Below are positions 17,545 to 25,242 of a DNA stretch of 64,000 bases, one piece after another. The stretch spans positions 54,267-118,266 of the forward strand of contig JAFOXR010000048.1 of the NCBI GenBank assembly GCA_017391675.1. The letters run 5' to 3'. The stretch's first letter is position 1. Each line of letters begins with the position of its first letter. The DNA comes from Muribaculaceae bacterium (GTDB taxonomy: Bacteria > Bacteroidota > Bacteroidia > Bacteroidales > Muribaculaceae). The translations under genes and the position numbers were made by a program. The notes under the pieces are model-generated. The model had not been told where the DNA came from. It saw only the letters and a program-made list of their open reading frames with translations, and did not search any database.

Positions 17545-19368
17545 TTATTCACGCACACCACCCTTGTCGGCCGATGTTACCATTGATGCATAAGCCTGCA
17601 ATGCCTTTGACACCACTCTTTGACGGCTCTTTGGTGTAAATGCTGCTTTTCCTCGCTTTTCTTCTTCAGCTCTACGAGCAGCAATCTCTTCATCGCTAAG
17701 TTTAACACTTATGCTACGAGATGGAATATCTATAACTATTATATCCCCGTCTTTAACCAATCCAATATTTCCTCCCGCTGCCGCTTCTGGAGAAATATGA
17801 CCGATTGACAAACCAGATGTTCCGCCCGAGAAGCGTCCGTCGGTAATCAAAGCACACGCTTTACCCAAGTGCTTTGACTTGATATAAGATGTAGGATAAA
17901 GCATTTCTTGCATACCAGGACCTCCCTTAGGACCTTCGTGTGTAATCACTACTACATCTCCTGCCTGCACTTTATCTCCTAGGATTCCTTCTACTGCATC
18001 ATCTTGCGATTCAAAGACCTTAGCAGCGCCTTCAAAATGGAAGATACTTTCGTCAACGCCTGCAGTCTTAACTACACAGCCATCTTTTGCAATATTTCCA
18101 TATAGAACGGCAATACCGCCATCTTTCACATAGGCATGCTCAAAATCGCGTATGCAGCCCATTGCACGGTCGGTATCCAACTCTTTATAATAATTGGCTT
18201 GAGACGCCATCTTTATGTTTCTCACATTACATGGAGCGCTAAGCCACATTTTCTTCACTTCATCATTGAAGTTCTTGCCTTCTACGGCATAGCTGTCGAT
18301 AGCCTCTCCAAGTGTCATTCCGTCTACACGCTTCACGCTTGTATCCAGAAGATTCTGAGCAGCAAGCTGATACATGATTGACATGATACCGCCTGCACGG
18401 TTCACATCTTGAACATGATAGTGGCCGTTAGGAGCTACCTTACATAGAACAGGAGTCTTGCGGCTCAATGCATCGATATCCTTCATTGTGAAATCGGCTC
18501 CTGCTTCATTTGCCACCGCTAGCAGGTGAAGCACAGTATTAGTACTTCCGCCCATTGCTATGTCAAGTGACATTGCATTAAGCATCGCTTCACGAGTAGC
18601 TATGCTGCGTGGCAAAACACTCTCGTCCTCTTCTTCATAGTACTTGCGGCAATTTTCTACAATCTGAGCCGCAGCCTTGCGGAAGAGTTCCTTACGATTT
18701 TCATGAGTAGATAGTATTGTTCCGTTACCTGGAAGTGCTAAACCTATAGCTTCATTCAAGCAGTTCATACTGTTGGCAGTGAACATACCAGAGCAGCTTC
18801 CGCATGTTGGACAACCAAGATCCTCAATTTTTGCGACTGTTTCATCGTCCACTGTTGGATCGGCTGAGTCAATCATCACATCAATAAGGTCAAGACCGCG
18901 TTTGCCTAACCAACCGGCTTCCATAGGTCCTCCACTCACGAATATAGCAGGAATGTTCAAGCGCATTGCAGCCATCATCATTCCAGGAGTAATCTTGTCA
19001 CAATTGCTGATGCACACCATAGCATCTGCTCTATGAGCATTCACCATGTATTCCACGCTGTCGGCAATCAAGTCGCGTGACGGCAATGAATACAACATTC
19101 CATCATGTCCCATTGCTATACCATCATCAATAGCAATAGTATTGAATTCTGCAGCAAAACAGCCTAGTTTTTCAATCTCACTCTTCACATATTGACCTAT
19201 CTCATGCAGATGCGTGTGACCTGGCACAAATTGTGTGAACGAATTAACTATGGCAATCACTGGTTTTCCCATTTGCTCCACTTTCATTCCGTTTGCGCGC
19301 CACAAAGCTCTTGCTCCAGCCATACGACGGCCATTCATTGACAACGCACTTCTTAATGGTATGCTCAT
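17545..19368 (-). CDS. ilvD: Dihydroxy-acid dehydratase
   Basis: This 607-residue iron-sulfur enzyme removes water from dihydroxy-isovalerate and its methyl homologue to give the keto acids for Val/Leu and Ile. Cluster-binding cysteines are in [12 protein letters not shown] and [18 protein letters not shown], and the substrate/Mg motif [20 protein letters not shown] lies in the C-terminal third. It is the first structural gene of the ilv operon; its expression appears to be controlled by the leader-peptide attenuator directly upstream. Confidence 0.96.
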   Translation of the reverse strand: MSIPLRSALSMNGRRMAGARALWRANGMKVEQMGKPVIAIVNSFTQFVPGHTHLHEIGQYVKSEIEKLGCFAAEFNTIAIDDGIAMGHDGMLYSLPSRDLIADSVEYMVNAHRADAMVCISNCDKITPGMMMAAMRLNIPAIFVSGGPMEAGWLGKRGLDLIDVMIDSADPTVDDETVAKIEDLGCPTCGSCSGMFTANSMNCLNEAIGLALPGNGTILSTHENRKELFRKAAAQIVENCRKYYEEEDESVLPRSIATREAMLNAMSLDIAMGGSTNTVLHLLAVANEAGADFTMKDIDALSRKTPVLCKVAPNGHYHVQDVNRAGGIMSIMYQLAAQNLLDTSVKRVDGMTLGEAIDSYAVEGKNFNDEVKKMWLSAPCNVRNIKMASQANYYKELDTDRAMGCIRDFEHAYVKDGGIAVLYGNIAKDGCVVKTAGVDESIFHFEGAAKVFESQDDAVEGILGDKVQAGDVVVITHEGPKGGPGMQEMLYPTSYIKSKHLGKACALITDGRFSGGTSGLSIGHISPEAAAGGNIGLVKDGDIIVIDIPSRSISVKLSDEEIAARRAEEEKRGKAAFTPKSRQRVVSKALQAYASMVTSADKGGVRE

Positions 19369-19385
19369 AATTTTCTGTTTTAATT

Positions 19386-19475
19386 AAAAAACCTTTCCAA
19401 CGTATTAGGAGGAAAGGTTCGTATATCTTTAATAAATTCTATTTATATCGTTGTAGATTTTAGCACGATTCCTCC
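19386..19475 (-). promoter_or_regulatory. ilv attenuator: terminator and competing antiterminator
   Basis: On the minus strand AACCTTTCC (19411-19419) pairs with GGAAAGGTT (19390-19398) and six T residues follow, an intrinsic terminator ending 17 bases before the ilvD ATG. The segment AGGAGGAA (19469-19476), which overlaps the last base of the leader stop codon, is exactly complementary to TTCCTCCT (19407-19414), which overlaps the left arm of the terminator. The two pairings exclude each other. A ribosome on the leader stop would cover AGGAGGAA and allow termination; one stalled at Val/Leu codons would free it to block the terminator. The pairing is seen in the sequence; the mechanism is by analogy with enterobacterial ilv attenuation. 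Confidence 0.85.
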
Positions 19476-19559
19476 TTAACAATTACCCATAATGACCACG
19501 ACGACATTCACCAATGCCACCAGCAGTACATTCAAGCTAATATTTACAGATGAAATCAT
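19476..19559 (-). CDS. ilv operon leader peptide (27 residues)
   Basis: This small reading frame starts with ATG at 19559 and ends with TAA at 19476. Of its 27 residues 8 are Val, 4 Leu and 3 Ile; the core runs VLLVALVNVVVVIMGN, including four consecutive Val codons. Such composition directly upstream of a terminator and the ilvD gene is the signature of a branched-chain amino acid attenuation leader, whose translation rate reports charged tRNA supply. It is not likely to be a functional protein. Confidence 0.85.
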   Translation of the reverse strand: MISSVNISLNVLLVALVNVVVVIMGNC

Positions 19560-19589
19560 GAATTTTCGTTTATAACTCTTTTACACTTG

Positions 19590-19621
19590 CAAAGTTAAAG
19601 GCTTATTTCGTGAAAAACAAA
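19590..19621 (-). promoter_or_regulatory. ilv operon promoter
   Basis: On the minus strand a -33 TTTG (19618-19621) is followed after 20 bases by the -7 TAACTTTG (19590-19597), the canonical Bacteroidales spacing. Transcription would begin about 20-25 bases before the leader peptide ATG. Confidence 0.75.
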
Positions 19622-19694
19622 TATTTTGTATAAAACATTTGGCTTTTCTTACATTTTATTCATTATTTTGACTTTTTGCTTACATTTTCATACA

Positions 19695-19723
19695 AAAAAA
19701 GAGCCACAATATTGCGGCTCTTT
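19695..19723 (-). terminator. Terminator after tRNA-Arg
   Basis: On the minus strand AAAGAGCC (19716-19723) pairs with GGCTCTTT (19698-19705), followed by a T-run; the inner part also pairs imperfectly. Confidence 0.8.
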
Positions 19724-19725
19724 AG

Positions 19726-19799
19726 TGATTCGCACAGGATTCAAACCTGTAACCTTCTGATCCGTAGTCAGATGCTCTATTCAGTTGAGCTAGCGAACC
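19726..19799 (-). tRNA. tRNA-Arg (anticodon ACG)
   Basis: The 74-base cloverleaf has acceptor GGTTCGC/GCGAATC with discriminator A, D-stem GCTC/GAGC, anticodon stem TCTGA/TCAGA around loop CTACGGA, and T-stem ACAGG/CCTGT. The first anticodon base A is normally edited to inosine to read CGN codons. CCA is not encoded. An identical gene lies at 37647-37720 on the other strand. Confidence 0.97.
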
Positions 19800-19818
19800 A
19801 TTTTCTGTTTTGCGAGTG

Positions 19819-19826
19819 CAAAGTTA
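19819..19826 (-). promoter_or_regulatory. -7 element for tRNA-Arg
   Basis: TAACTTTG on the minus strand, 19 bases before the tRNA; the flank TTTGCACTCGCAAAACAGAA is shared with the second tRNA-Arg gene. Confidence 0.6.
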
Positions 19827-19921
19827 GGCATTTTCCACGACCCATGCAACAATTTGCCTAAATATTTTTCAACAATTTAATAACATTCCCCAAATTATGG
19901 ATATTTTCCCGTCCATCACTC

Positions 19922-20839
19922 CTATAGGCCACTGAGCTGCAACATCATGAAATCAACATTCTTGCCTTTCAGCTCTACACCTGCACTCTTCATTAAAGCC
20001 TTAGCCTTCTGATTATACAACCAGTTTCGTTTCACATAAAGAAACGATCTCCGCTCATACACTTTTGCCCTCTTCTCATACTGCTTTGAACGAGCTATAT
20101 ACAGTTTTTCACGCTCACTTGCATTGCTATCCTTTATTTTCCTGCTAATACGGGCTATCTCTTCATAAATAGGTTTAAGCTCTTTCTCCAGATTTTCAAG
20201 TTCACGATCCAACTCTTTCAATTGCTTGTCAATATCTTCCAGACCATCTGCTTTAAGGTTACCGCCATTAGCCTCAACTGGCAAAATTTCATAGGAACCG
20301 TCTTCTTTCAATCTAAATTTAGTTCCATCTACAACAATTTTCGCCTGCGGATAAACGCGTGTCGGCTTCTTTGCTTTCTTTGTCATTTCATCAAAGCAGT
20401 TCTTACCTATGCTACCTTTCATATACACCACTACCAATTCATCACCCTCGTCTACGATAAGAAGCAGTTTCTTATAGTTTCCGTTACTGCCCTTTTCACC
20501 ATACAATTCAGTGAGTTCTCCGTCTTCCTTCAGTTTCATGATGAGTTCCAGTGCATCAATCTTTCTAACGCCCTTCAGCTTTGTCCTCACTTTTGACACG
20601 GACTTATCTTCAACAGTCAATATCTGTAAAGAAGTCAGTTCCATTGCAATTTTTGACAAATTAAGCCCACTCACTTTTATTCTGGCTGTCCCCATAGACT
20701 GAAGCATACTCTTCGTGATATAGGTAACTTCTACATCTTTTATTTCGGATATTTCTTCCAGAATCGCATCTTGCGCCCTAAGAGGGAACATCATTCCAAA
20801 TCCAAGCGCAATTATTATAAACAAAATACACCGTTTCAT
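19922..20839 (-). CDS. DUF4252-type exported protein with coiled-coil tail
   Basis: This 305-residue protein has a signal peptide (cut after about residue 22, LRAQ) and a region (about 35-165) that resembles DUF4252: VTYITKSMLQSM, the SLQILTVEDKSV block and LLIVDEGDELVVVYMKGSIG. From about residue 195 to 275 it is highly charged and heptad-like, predicting a coiled coil. DUF4252 proteins have no known function but usually follow ECF sigma-factor genes, as here. It is the third gene of the unit and probably a product of, or a sensor within, that regulatory system. Confidence 0.7.
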   Translation of the reverse strand: MKRCILFIIIALGFGMMFPLRAQDAILEEISEIKDVEVTYITKSMLQSMGTARIKVSGLNLSKIAMELTSLQILTVEDKSVSKVRTKLKGVRKIDALELIMKLKEDGELTELYGEKGSNGNYKKLLLIVDEGDELVVVYMKGSIGKNCFDEMTKKAKKPTRVYPQAKIVVDGTKFRLKEDGSYEILPVEANGGNLKADGLEDIDKQLKELDRELENLEKELKPIYEEIARISRKIKDSNASEREKLYIARSKQYEKRAKVYERRSFLYVKRNWLYNQKAKALMKSAGVELKGKNVDFMMLQLSGL

Positions 20840-20850
20840 ATCACCATATT

Positions 20851-21369
20851 TTAGTATTCATTATCCAGCCTAATCGAAGCATTGACCAAATTCTCATCAG
20901 CCCTAGTCATTTTTTCCGAGAGTATCATCAGCGCACGCGAAGTCTCGGCAATCGCACCCTCCTCGGTTTGAGGCACATAAGCATGCCTCACTATACACAC
21001 ATCGGCTGACGCGTCCGAATCTTTAATAAGAGACACCCCCAGCAATACCACAACCGATATGCTAGCAGCAACAGTCGCAACACGCGCCCAGGTTTCCCAT
21101 GTGCGTATTCGTCTTATCTGCAGACGCTCTTCTCGATCAATCAGCAGCGACAAGTCATTGTTTAAAGAAGCCGGTGCCTCTACTTCAGCTTCTTTGCCAA
21201 GCCTTCCAAGCGCAAGAAACACTTCTTTGTCGGGCGTCAAGTCTTCTGGGACATCTTCATGTTCCATGAAGTACCTATACAAACAAGCCTCTTCTTCTTG
21301 AGAAGATTCACCTGCATAGAATTTCACTAGCAACTGTTTTATTTCTTCAATATGTTTCATATAAATCAC
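20851..21369 (-). CDS. Putative membrane anti-sigma factor
   Basis: This 172-residue protein has a soluble N-terminal part of about 95 residues, one membrane helix (about 96-115, ARVATVAASISVVVLLGVSLI core) and a short external tail. It overlaps the ECF sigma gene by 4 bases (ATGA), the usual linkage of a sigma factor to its anti-sigma factor. I do not recognise a zinc-binding ZAS motif, so the call rests on topology and position. MKHIEE, three codons further in, is an alternative start. Confidence 0.6.
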   Translation of the reverse strand: MIYMKHIEEIKQLLVKFYAGESSQEEEACLYRYFMEHEDVPEDLTPDKEVFLALGRLGKEAEVEAPASLNNDLSLLIDREERLQIRRIRTWETWARVATVAASISVVVLLGVSLIKDSDASADVCIVRHAYVPQTEEGAIAETSRALMILSEKMTRADENLVNASIRLDNEY

Positions 21370-21869
21370 TTGAATTCTTCCATTTCACACATTTCTCTAA
21401 GCCTTTTTCTAGCTCGGGACAAGAGTGTACGCACATTAACTTCAGTCAAACCCGTTACCTGACCGATTTCCTCCATAGACAAGTCCTGAACACTACGCAA
21501 CAGGAGTATCCGTTTCTGTCGTTCAGGCAGACAATTCATCATTTGCATCACTCTATCCAGTCTTTCATGATGTTCATACACATCAGTTTCATCAATGCAT
21601 GACTCCGTTTCTTGTGCACCATCATCAAGGCCGTTAGAAATATGACGAGTGCGCAAATAGTCTACACACTTGTTCTTTACCACCTTAACCGCGAAAGACT
21701 CAACATTATCCAGATTCTCAAGATATTCTCTTTTATTCCACATAGACATATAGGCGTCCTGCACCATATCTTTAGCTATATCTTTATCACCAACGATGCG
21801 ATACGCTACTTTGTACAGCATTGTGCCTAGTGGCAATAATATTTCTTTAAATCTTGATGAATCCATCAA
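21366..21869 (-). CDS. ECF-type RNA polymerase sigma factor
   Basis: This 167-residue protein has sigma region 2 (residues about 15-80: YRIVGDKDIAKDMVQDAYMSMWNKR) and region 4 (about 105-155: LPERQKRILLLRSVQDLSMEEIGQVTGLTEVNVRTLLSRARKRL, quoted in parts by position only) with a helix-turn-helix that reads the -35 site. It is an extracytoplasmic-function sigma factor that redirects RNA polymerase. It leads a three-gene operon with a membrane protein and a DUF4252 protein; its stimulus is unknown. Confidence 0.92.
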   Translation of the reverse strand: MMDSSRFKEILLPLGTMLYKVAYRIVGDKDIAKDMVQDAYMSMWNKREYLENLDNVESFAVKVVKNKCVDYLRTRHISNGLDDGAQETESCIDETDVYEHHERLDRVMQMMNCLPERQKRILLLRSVQDLSMEEIGQVTGLTEVNVRTLLSRARKRLREMCEMEEFK

Positions 21870-21972
21870 ATTACAAATTCTTTCGTGATGATCTTTTCTT
21901 AAACTGCTGTCCTTTCTACCATTTACACGAATAAGAGCCTTTTTTGTTGCACCAAAATAATAACAATTTTAC

Positions 21973-21980
21973 TACTTTTG
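21973..21980 (+). promoter_or_regulatory. -7 element for the ATP-grasp-like gene
   Basis: TACTTTTG matches TAnnTTTG and is 20 bases before the ATG at 22001, which supports that start over an in-frame upstream codon at 21944 that would lie ahead of the promoter element. Confidence 0.65.
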
Positions 21981-22000
21981 CAAAAAATAATTGCAGAACG

Positions 22001-23191
22001 ATGCCCAAGCTACGCATTTTCAATCCCGAACACGACATGGCTTTAGCCTTTGGCGGAACAAACTACACGCCTACTCCGCTAGCACAAAAGCTCCGGAGAG
22101 ACTTGCAGATGCTACCGGCATGGTTCTCGGCAAGCAACGACAGCATATTATCCCGAAACCCCGAACTTGATTCCAATTGGGCAGAATGCATCAACAAGCG
22201 ATACAAAACAAGCATTAAAGCGGTTTCGGCACAAGAGGTTGGAGCATTCAATGATATTGAACCCTGGGGTTGGAACAGATACTTGAGACGCCGGCTTTTT
22301 CTTGACGGAGTACAGGAATGCTTTCTTCCTAGCGAGGAGTGCATCAATGACATACGGAACTTGTCTCACCGCAGAATTTCAATCTCGTTCCACCATGAAT
22401 TCATGGAGAGGATTCCGGAACTGCAAGATAACATACCAATAGAATCCAGCGACTTGAATGAAGTGATAGACTTTGCAAGAAAACACCCCAAAGCCTATGT
22501 GAAAGCTCCATGGTCATCAAGCGGAAAAGGGGTATACCGTGCACTGGATATCAATGCTCTTGATTTCACTCGGTGGTGCAGAGGCATTATCAAGCGGCAA
22601 GGTTCGATCATGTGCGAAAAGCCGCTATGCAGCATAATGGATTTTGCCATGGAGTTCCGTTGCGACAACGGCAAAACTTCATTCGTAGGATATTCTGTCT
22701 TCAATAACGACACGCATAGCTCTTTCAGCGGAGGACGAATCATGCCCACCAATGCTCTTGAAGATAAAATCATCGCGGCTATCGGCAACAAGGAACTGCT
22801 GCTTAAAGTAAAGGAATGCGCCATGACAATCCTTGACAAGCTCATAGCTCCTCACTATACGGGATATGCAGGCATTGACATGATGGTATATCGCGACGAA
22901 AACGGCTATGCCCGCATCAATCCATGCATCGAACTTAATCTGCGCACAACCATGGGCATCGTTACCTGTTCTATAAGCAACCGATACATCAGTCCCGGTT
23001 CATACGGAGAGTTTCACATCGAATTTCACAAAGACACAATAACGAAAGACTATATCCTTGATATAGAACACAAATATCCAGTTCAAATTACAGATGACAA
23101 TAAAATAAAAAGTGGAGTGCAAATGCTCACTCCACTATATCAAGACTCGCAATACTGTGCCTTTATTCATATTTTCAACAGTTCCCTGTAG
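22001..23191 (+). CDS. ATP-grasp-like protein of unknown substrate
   Basis: This 396-residue cytoplasmic protein begins with MPKLRIFNPEHDMALAFGG. I recognise an ATP-grasp-like layout rather than a named family: KAPWSSSGKGVYR (about residue 167-179) resembles the nucleotide-binding loop, and GYAGIDMMVYRD followed by INPCIELNLRTTMG (about 288-316) resembles the Mg-binding C-terminal strand with Glu and Asn. Such enzymes join a carboxylate to an amine or thiol. Its 3' end overlaps the convergent maf gene by 25 bases and contains that gene's terminator. Conserved hypothetical proteins like this are common in Bacteroidales. Confidence 0.65.
   Translation: MPKLRIFNPEHDMALAFGGTNYTPTPLAQKLRRDLQMLPAWFSASNDSILSRNPELDSNWAECINKRYKTSIKAVSAQEVGAFNDIEPWGWNRYLRRRLFLDGVQECFLPSEECINDIRNLSHRRISISFHHEFMERIPELQDNIPIESSDLNEVIDFARKHPKAYVKAPWSSSGKGVYRALDINALDFTRWCRGIIKRQGSIMCEKPLCSIMDFAMEFRCDNGKTSFVGYSVFNNDTHSSFSGGRIMPTNALEDKIIAAIGNKELLLKVKECAMTILDKLIAPHYTGYAGIDMMVYRDENGYARINPCIELNLRTTMGIVTCSISNRYISPGSYGEFHIEFHKDTITKDYILDIEHKYPVQITDDNKIKSGVQMLTPLYQDSQYCAFIHIFNSSL
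23098..23136 (-). terminator. Terminator of the maf transcript, inside the convergent gene
   Basis: On the minus strand AGTGGAGTG (23128-23136) pairs with CACTCCACT (23111-23119) and TTTTTATTTT follows. It lies 30 bases beyond the maf stop and within the last codons of the plus-strand gene. Confidence 0.75.
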
Positions 23192-23757
23192 AGTTTCTGT
23201 ACCGGCAATCCCATCACATTGTAGTAACTGCCTTTTATGCCATTCACTCCGGCACAGCCTATCCATTCCTGAATGCCATACGCACCGGCCTTGTCCATAG
23301 GCTTGTATTCCTTGACATAATATTCAATCTCAGCATCAGTTAGCTCATCAAAAAACACCTCAGTCACACTGTCAAAGGTATGCATGAAATCCTTTGTCGT
23401 AATCGTAACGCCAGTTATTACCTTATGAGCCCCTCCCGACAGCATCTTCAGCATTCGGCAAGCATCATCGCCATCAGCAGGTTTACCTAGAATCTTATCG
23501 CCACACACCACTACCGTGTCGGCTGTAATCACAAGTTCGTTATCGCCTATCGTCTCCCTATATGCAGCAGCCTTCTTTGACGAAATGAACGCAGCTATTT
23601 CATCAGCAGGCATATCTTCAGGATAGCTTTCATCTATGTCACCAATCACTCGCGTGGTAAACTGCATTCCGAGCTGTTCAAGCAATTGTTTTCTGCGAGG
23701 AGAATTTGAAGCGAGCACCACTTCAAAACGATTGAGATTATTCAACGGATATTCCAT
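23167..23757 (-). CDS. maf: Maf-family nucleotide pyrophosphatase
   Basis: This 196-residue protein hydrolyses non-canonical or modified nucleoside triphosphates (dTTP/UTP type). It shows the Maf signature VVLASNSPRRKQLLEQLG near the start, then the SKKAAAY and ITADTVVVCGDKILGKP blocks with the catalytic Asp, and the GAYGIQEWIGC motif. I chose MEYPLN at 23757, one base after the stop of the KdsC-like gene; a longer in-frame start would overlap that gene by 29 bases. It ends the nitroreductase-KdsC-maf unit. Confidence 0.93.
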   Translation of the reverse strand: MEYPLNNLNRFEVVLASNSPRRKQLLEQLGMQFTTRVIGDIDESYPEDMPADEIAAFISSKKAAAYRETIGDNELVITADTVVVCGDKILGKPADGDDACRMLKMLSGGAHKVITGVTITTKDFMHTFDSVTEVFFDELTDAEIEYYVKEYKPMDKAGAYGIQEWIGCAGVNGIKGSYYNVMGLPVQKLYRELLKI

Positions 23758-23758
23758 A

Positions 23759-24283
23759 CTACCAACCAAATGCATTCTTATCGGCAAGCCACTCGCCTTT
23801 AGCTTTCATCACTTGTTCTATAATTTCACGCCCTACACCTTGACCGCCATTCAACGGACTTATGTACTTGGCAATCTCCTTTATCTCAGAAGCAGCATCG
23901 GCTGGAGCAACCGATAGCCCCGCATGCTGCATCGCCTCATAGTCAGGGATATCATCTCCGGCATATACAACCTCCTCCGGTTTTAAACCGGTATTCTTCA
24001 GCCATTCTTCAAAAAACTGAAGTTTCATATCAGCTCCTAGTATCACAGTCTGAACCCCTAGCCCCACAAAACGCTTGCGCACGGCTTCGGTATTACCGCC
24101 AGTAATCACGGCTACCTGATATCCATGCTTTATGGCAAGCTGTAATGCATATCCGTCCTTCACACTCACGCAGCGCATAGGTTCTCCATTGGGGTGCAAT
24201 GGTATTACCGACGGCGACAGCACTCCATCAACATCAAATGCAAAGCCCTTTATCTTTGACAGGTCGTAATTTATAGAACTCAT
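23759..24283 (-). CDS. kdsC: KdsC-like HAD phosphatase (KDO 8-phosphate phosphatase)
   Basis: This 174-residue protein is a C0-cap HAD phosphatase. Catalytic Asp17 and Asp19 are in FAFDVDGVLS, motif II is ITGG, motif III Lys follows and motif IV is YAGDDIPDYEAM. It matches the KDO-8-phosphate phosphatase group, which releases KDO for the lipopolysaccharide core. Enzymes of this size act as tetramers. It is placed between a nitroreductase gene (7-base gap) and maf (1-base gap). Confidence 0.88.
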   Translation of the reverse strand: MSSINYDLSKIKGFAFDVDGVLSPSVIPLHPNGEPMRCVSVKDGYALQLAIKHGYQVAVITGGNTEAVRKRFVGLGVQTVILGADMKLQFFEEWLKNTGLKPEEVVYAGDDIPDYEAMQHAGLSVAPADAASEIKEIAKYISPLNGGQGVGREIIEQVMKAKGEWLADKNAFGW

Positions 24284-24290
24284 ATTCTTA

Positions 24291-24830
24291 TTATTCTTGC
24301 GGACGCCATTCGCCTATATGCACTCTTTCCCAAAGCATCTTTTCGGGATTGAACGGCTTGCGTTCTTCCCCTTTCTGACCCAGAGAAATAATACATTCAA
24401 CAACCATATCGGCTGGGATATTCAACAATGCCTTAACATAGTCATCGGCACTTTCTTCATCGTTACGCATACGGCCACGCACCTGAACCCAACAGCTTCC
24501 CAAGCCTAGAGCTTCGGCTTGCAGCTGAATGAATGTAGCAGCCACCGATGCATCTTCTACCCATGCCTCACTCATCGTAGGATCCACTAGAACTACAATA
24601 GAAAGGCTGCTTTTCGCAATTGAGCCGGCTCCGAATTCCTTGCATTTCGACAATTCCTCAAGCATCTTCTTATCCTCAACGGTAACAAAATACCTTGGGC
24701 GGCTATTCTTTGATGTTGGCGCAACAAGAGCTGCCTCTAGAATCAACTTCACATCTTCAGCCGGAATTTCTTCTTCGGTATATTTTCTAATGCTGCGACG
24801 ACGCATTATCAGTTCATGAAAATTTTCCAT
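24291..24830 (-). CDS. Nitroreductase-family flavoprotein
   Basis: This 179-residue FMN enzyme begins with the family motif FHELIMRRRSIRKYTEEEIP and has the ALVAPTSKNSRP and AEALGLGSCWVQVRGR blocks that bind FMN and NAD(P)H. Substrates of such enzymes are broad (quinones, nitroaromatics), so no specific role is given. It is the first gene of a three-gene unit with a -7 element (24861-24868) 30 bases upstream. Confidence 0.9.
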   Translation of the reverse strand: MENFHELIMRRRSIRKYTEEEIPAEDVKLILEAALVAPTSKNSRPRYFVTVEDKKMLEELSKCKEFGAGSIAKSSLSIVVLVDPTMSEAWVEDASVAATFIQLQAEALGLGSCWVQVRGRMRNDEESADDYVKALLNIPADMVVECIISLGQKGEERKPFNPEKMLWERVHIGEWRPQE

Positions 24831-24860
24831 ATCTTTTCAGTTTTCGGGTTTAATTAATAG

Positions 24861-24868
24861 CAAAGATA
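24861..24868 (-). promoter_or_regulatory. -7 element for the nitroreductase-kdsC-maf unit
   Basis: TATCTTTG on the minus strand is an exact match to TAnnTTTG. Confidence 0.6.
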
Positions 24869-24933
24869 AAACAAAGTAAAATCAACACCAAACTATCAGT
24901 CTTATAAGTTGTTTAAATCTCACTTTATTCTAA

Positions 24934-24966
24934 TAAAAAAAGAGATTGTCTTTCTTGACAATCTCT
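24934..24966 (-). terminator. Terminator after initiator tRNA
   Basis: On the minus strand AGAGATTGTC (24957-24966) pairs with GACAATCTCT (24941-24950), followed by seven T. Confidence 0.85.
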
Positions 24967-24973
24967 TACTTAG

Positions 24974-25045
<72 letters not shown>

Positions 25046-25055
25046 ATTTGCACTG

Positions 25056-25063
25056 CAAAGGTA
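25056..25063 (-). promoter_or_regulatory. -7 element for initiator tRNA
   Basis: TACCTTTG on the minus strand, 10 bases before the tRNA. Confidence 0.6.
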
Positions 25064-25159
25064 CAACCTTTTTTCTTTCCTGGCAATACCTAATGCTATT
25101 TTTTTATGTTAAAAAACATATTTTTCTTACTTTATCGCGATTTTTCGTTCACTAATAAA

Positions 25160-25197
25160 TAAAACAAAGGCCCTTAACCTTCACAGGCTCCGGGCCC
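25160..25197 (-). terminator. Terminator after fumarase
   Basis: On the minus strand GGCCC (25192-25196) pairs with GGGCC (25169-25173); inside it AGCCT pairs with AGGTT (one wobble) around GTGA. TTTGTTTTATTT follows. Confidence 0.75.
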
Positions 25198-25242
25198 CCT
25201 GAGAATTACTATTGTGTTTCTTTATTATAAAATATTATAATA

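Noticed and set aside
19462..19475. AGGAGG followed by GTG as a ribosome-binding site and start of a small gene
   Set aside because: The frame after the GTG stops soon and the polypurine is explained as the antiterminator strand.
19386..19621. T-box riboswitch in front of ilvD
   Set aside because: The region is too short, lacks a T-box sequence and specifier stem, and the leader peptide explains it better.
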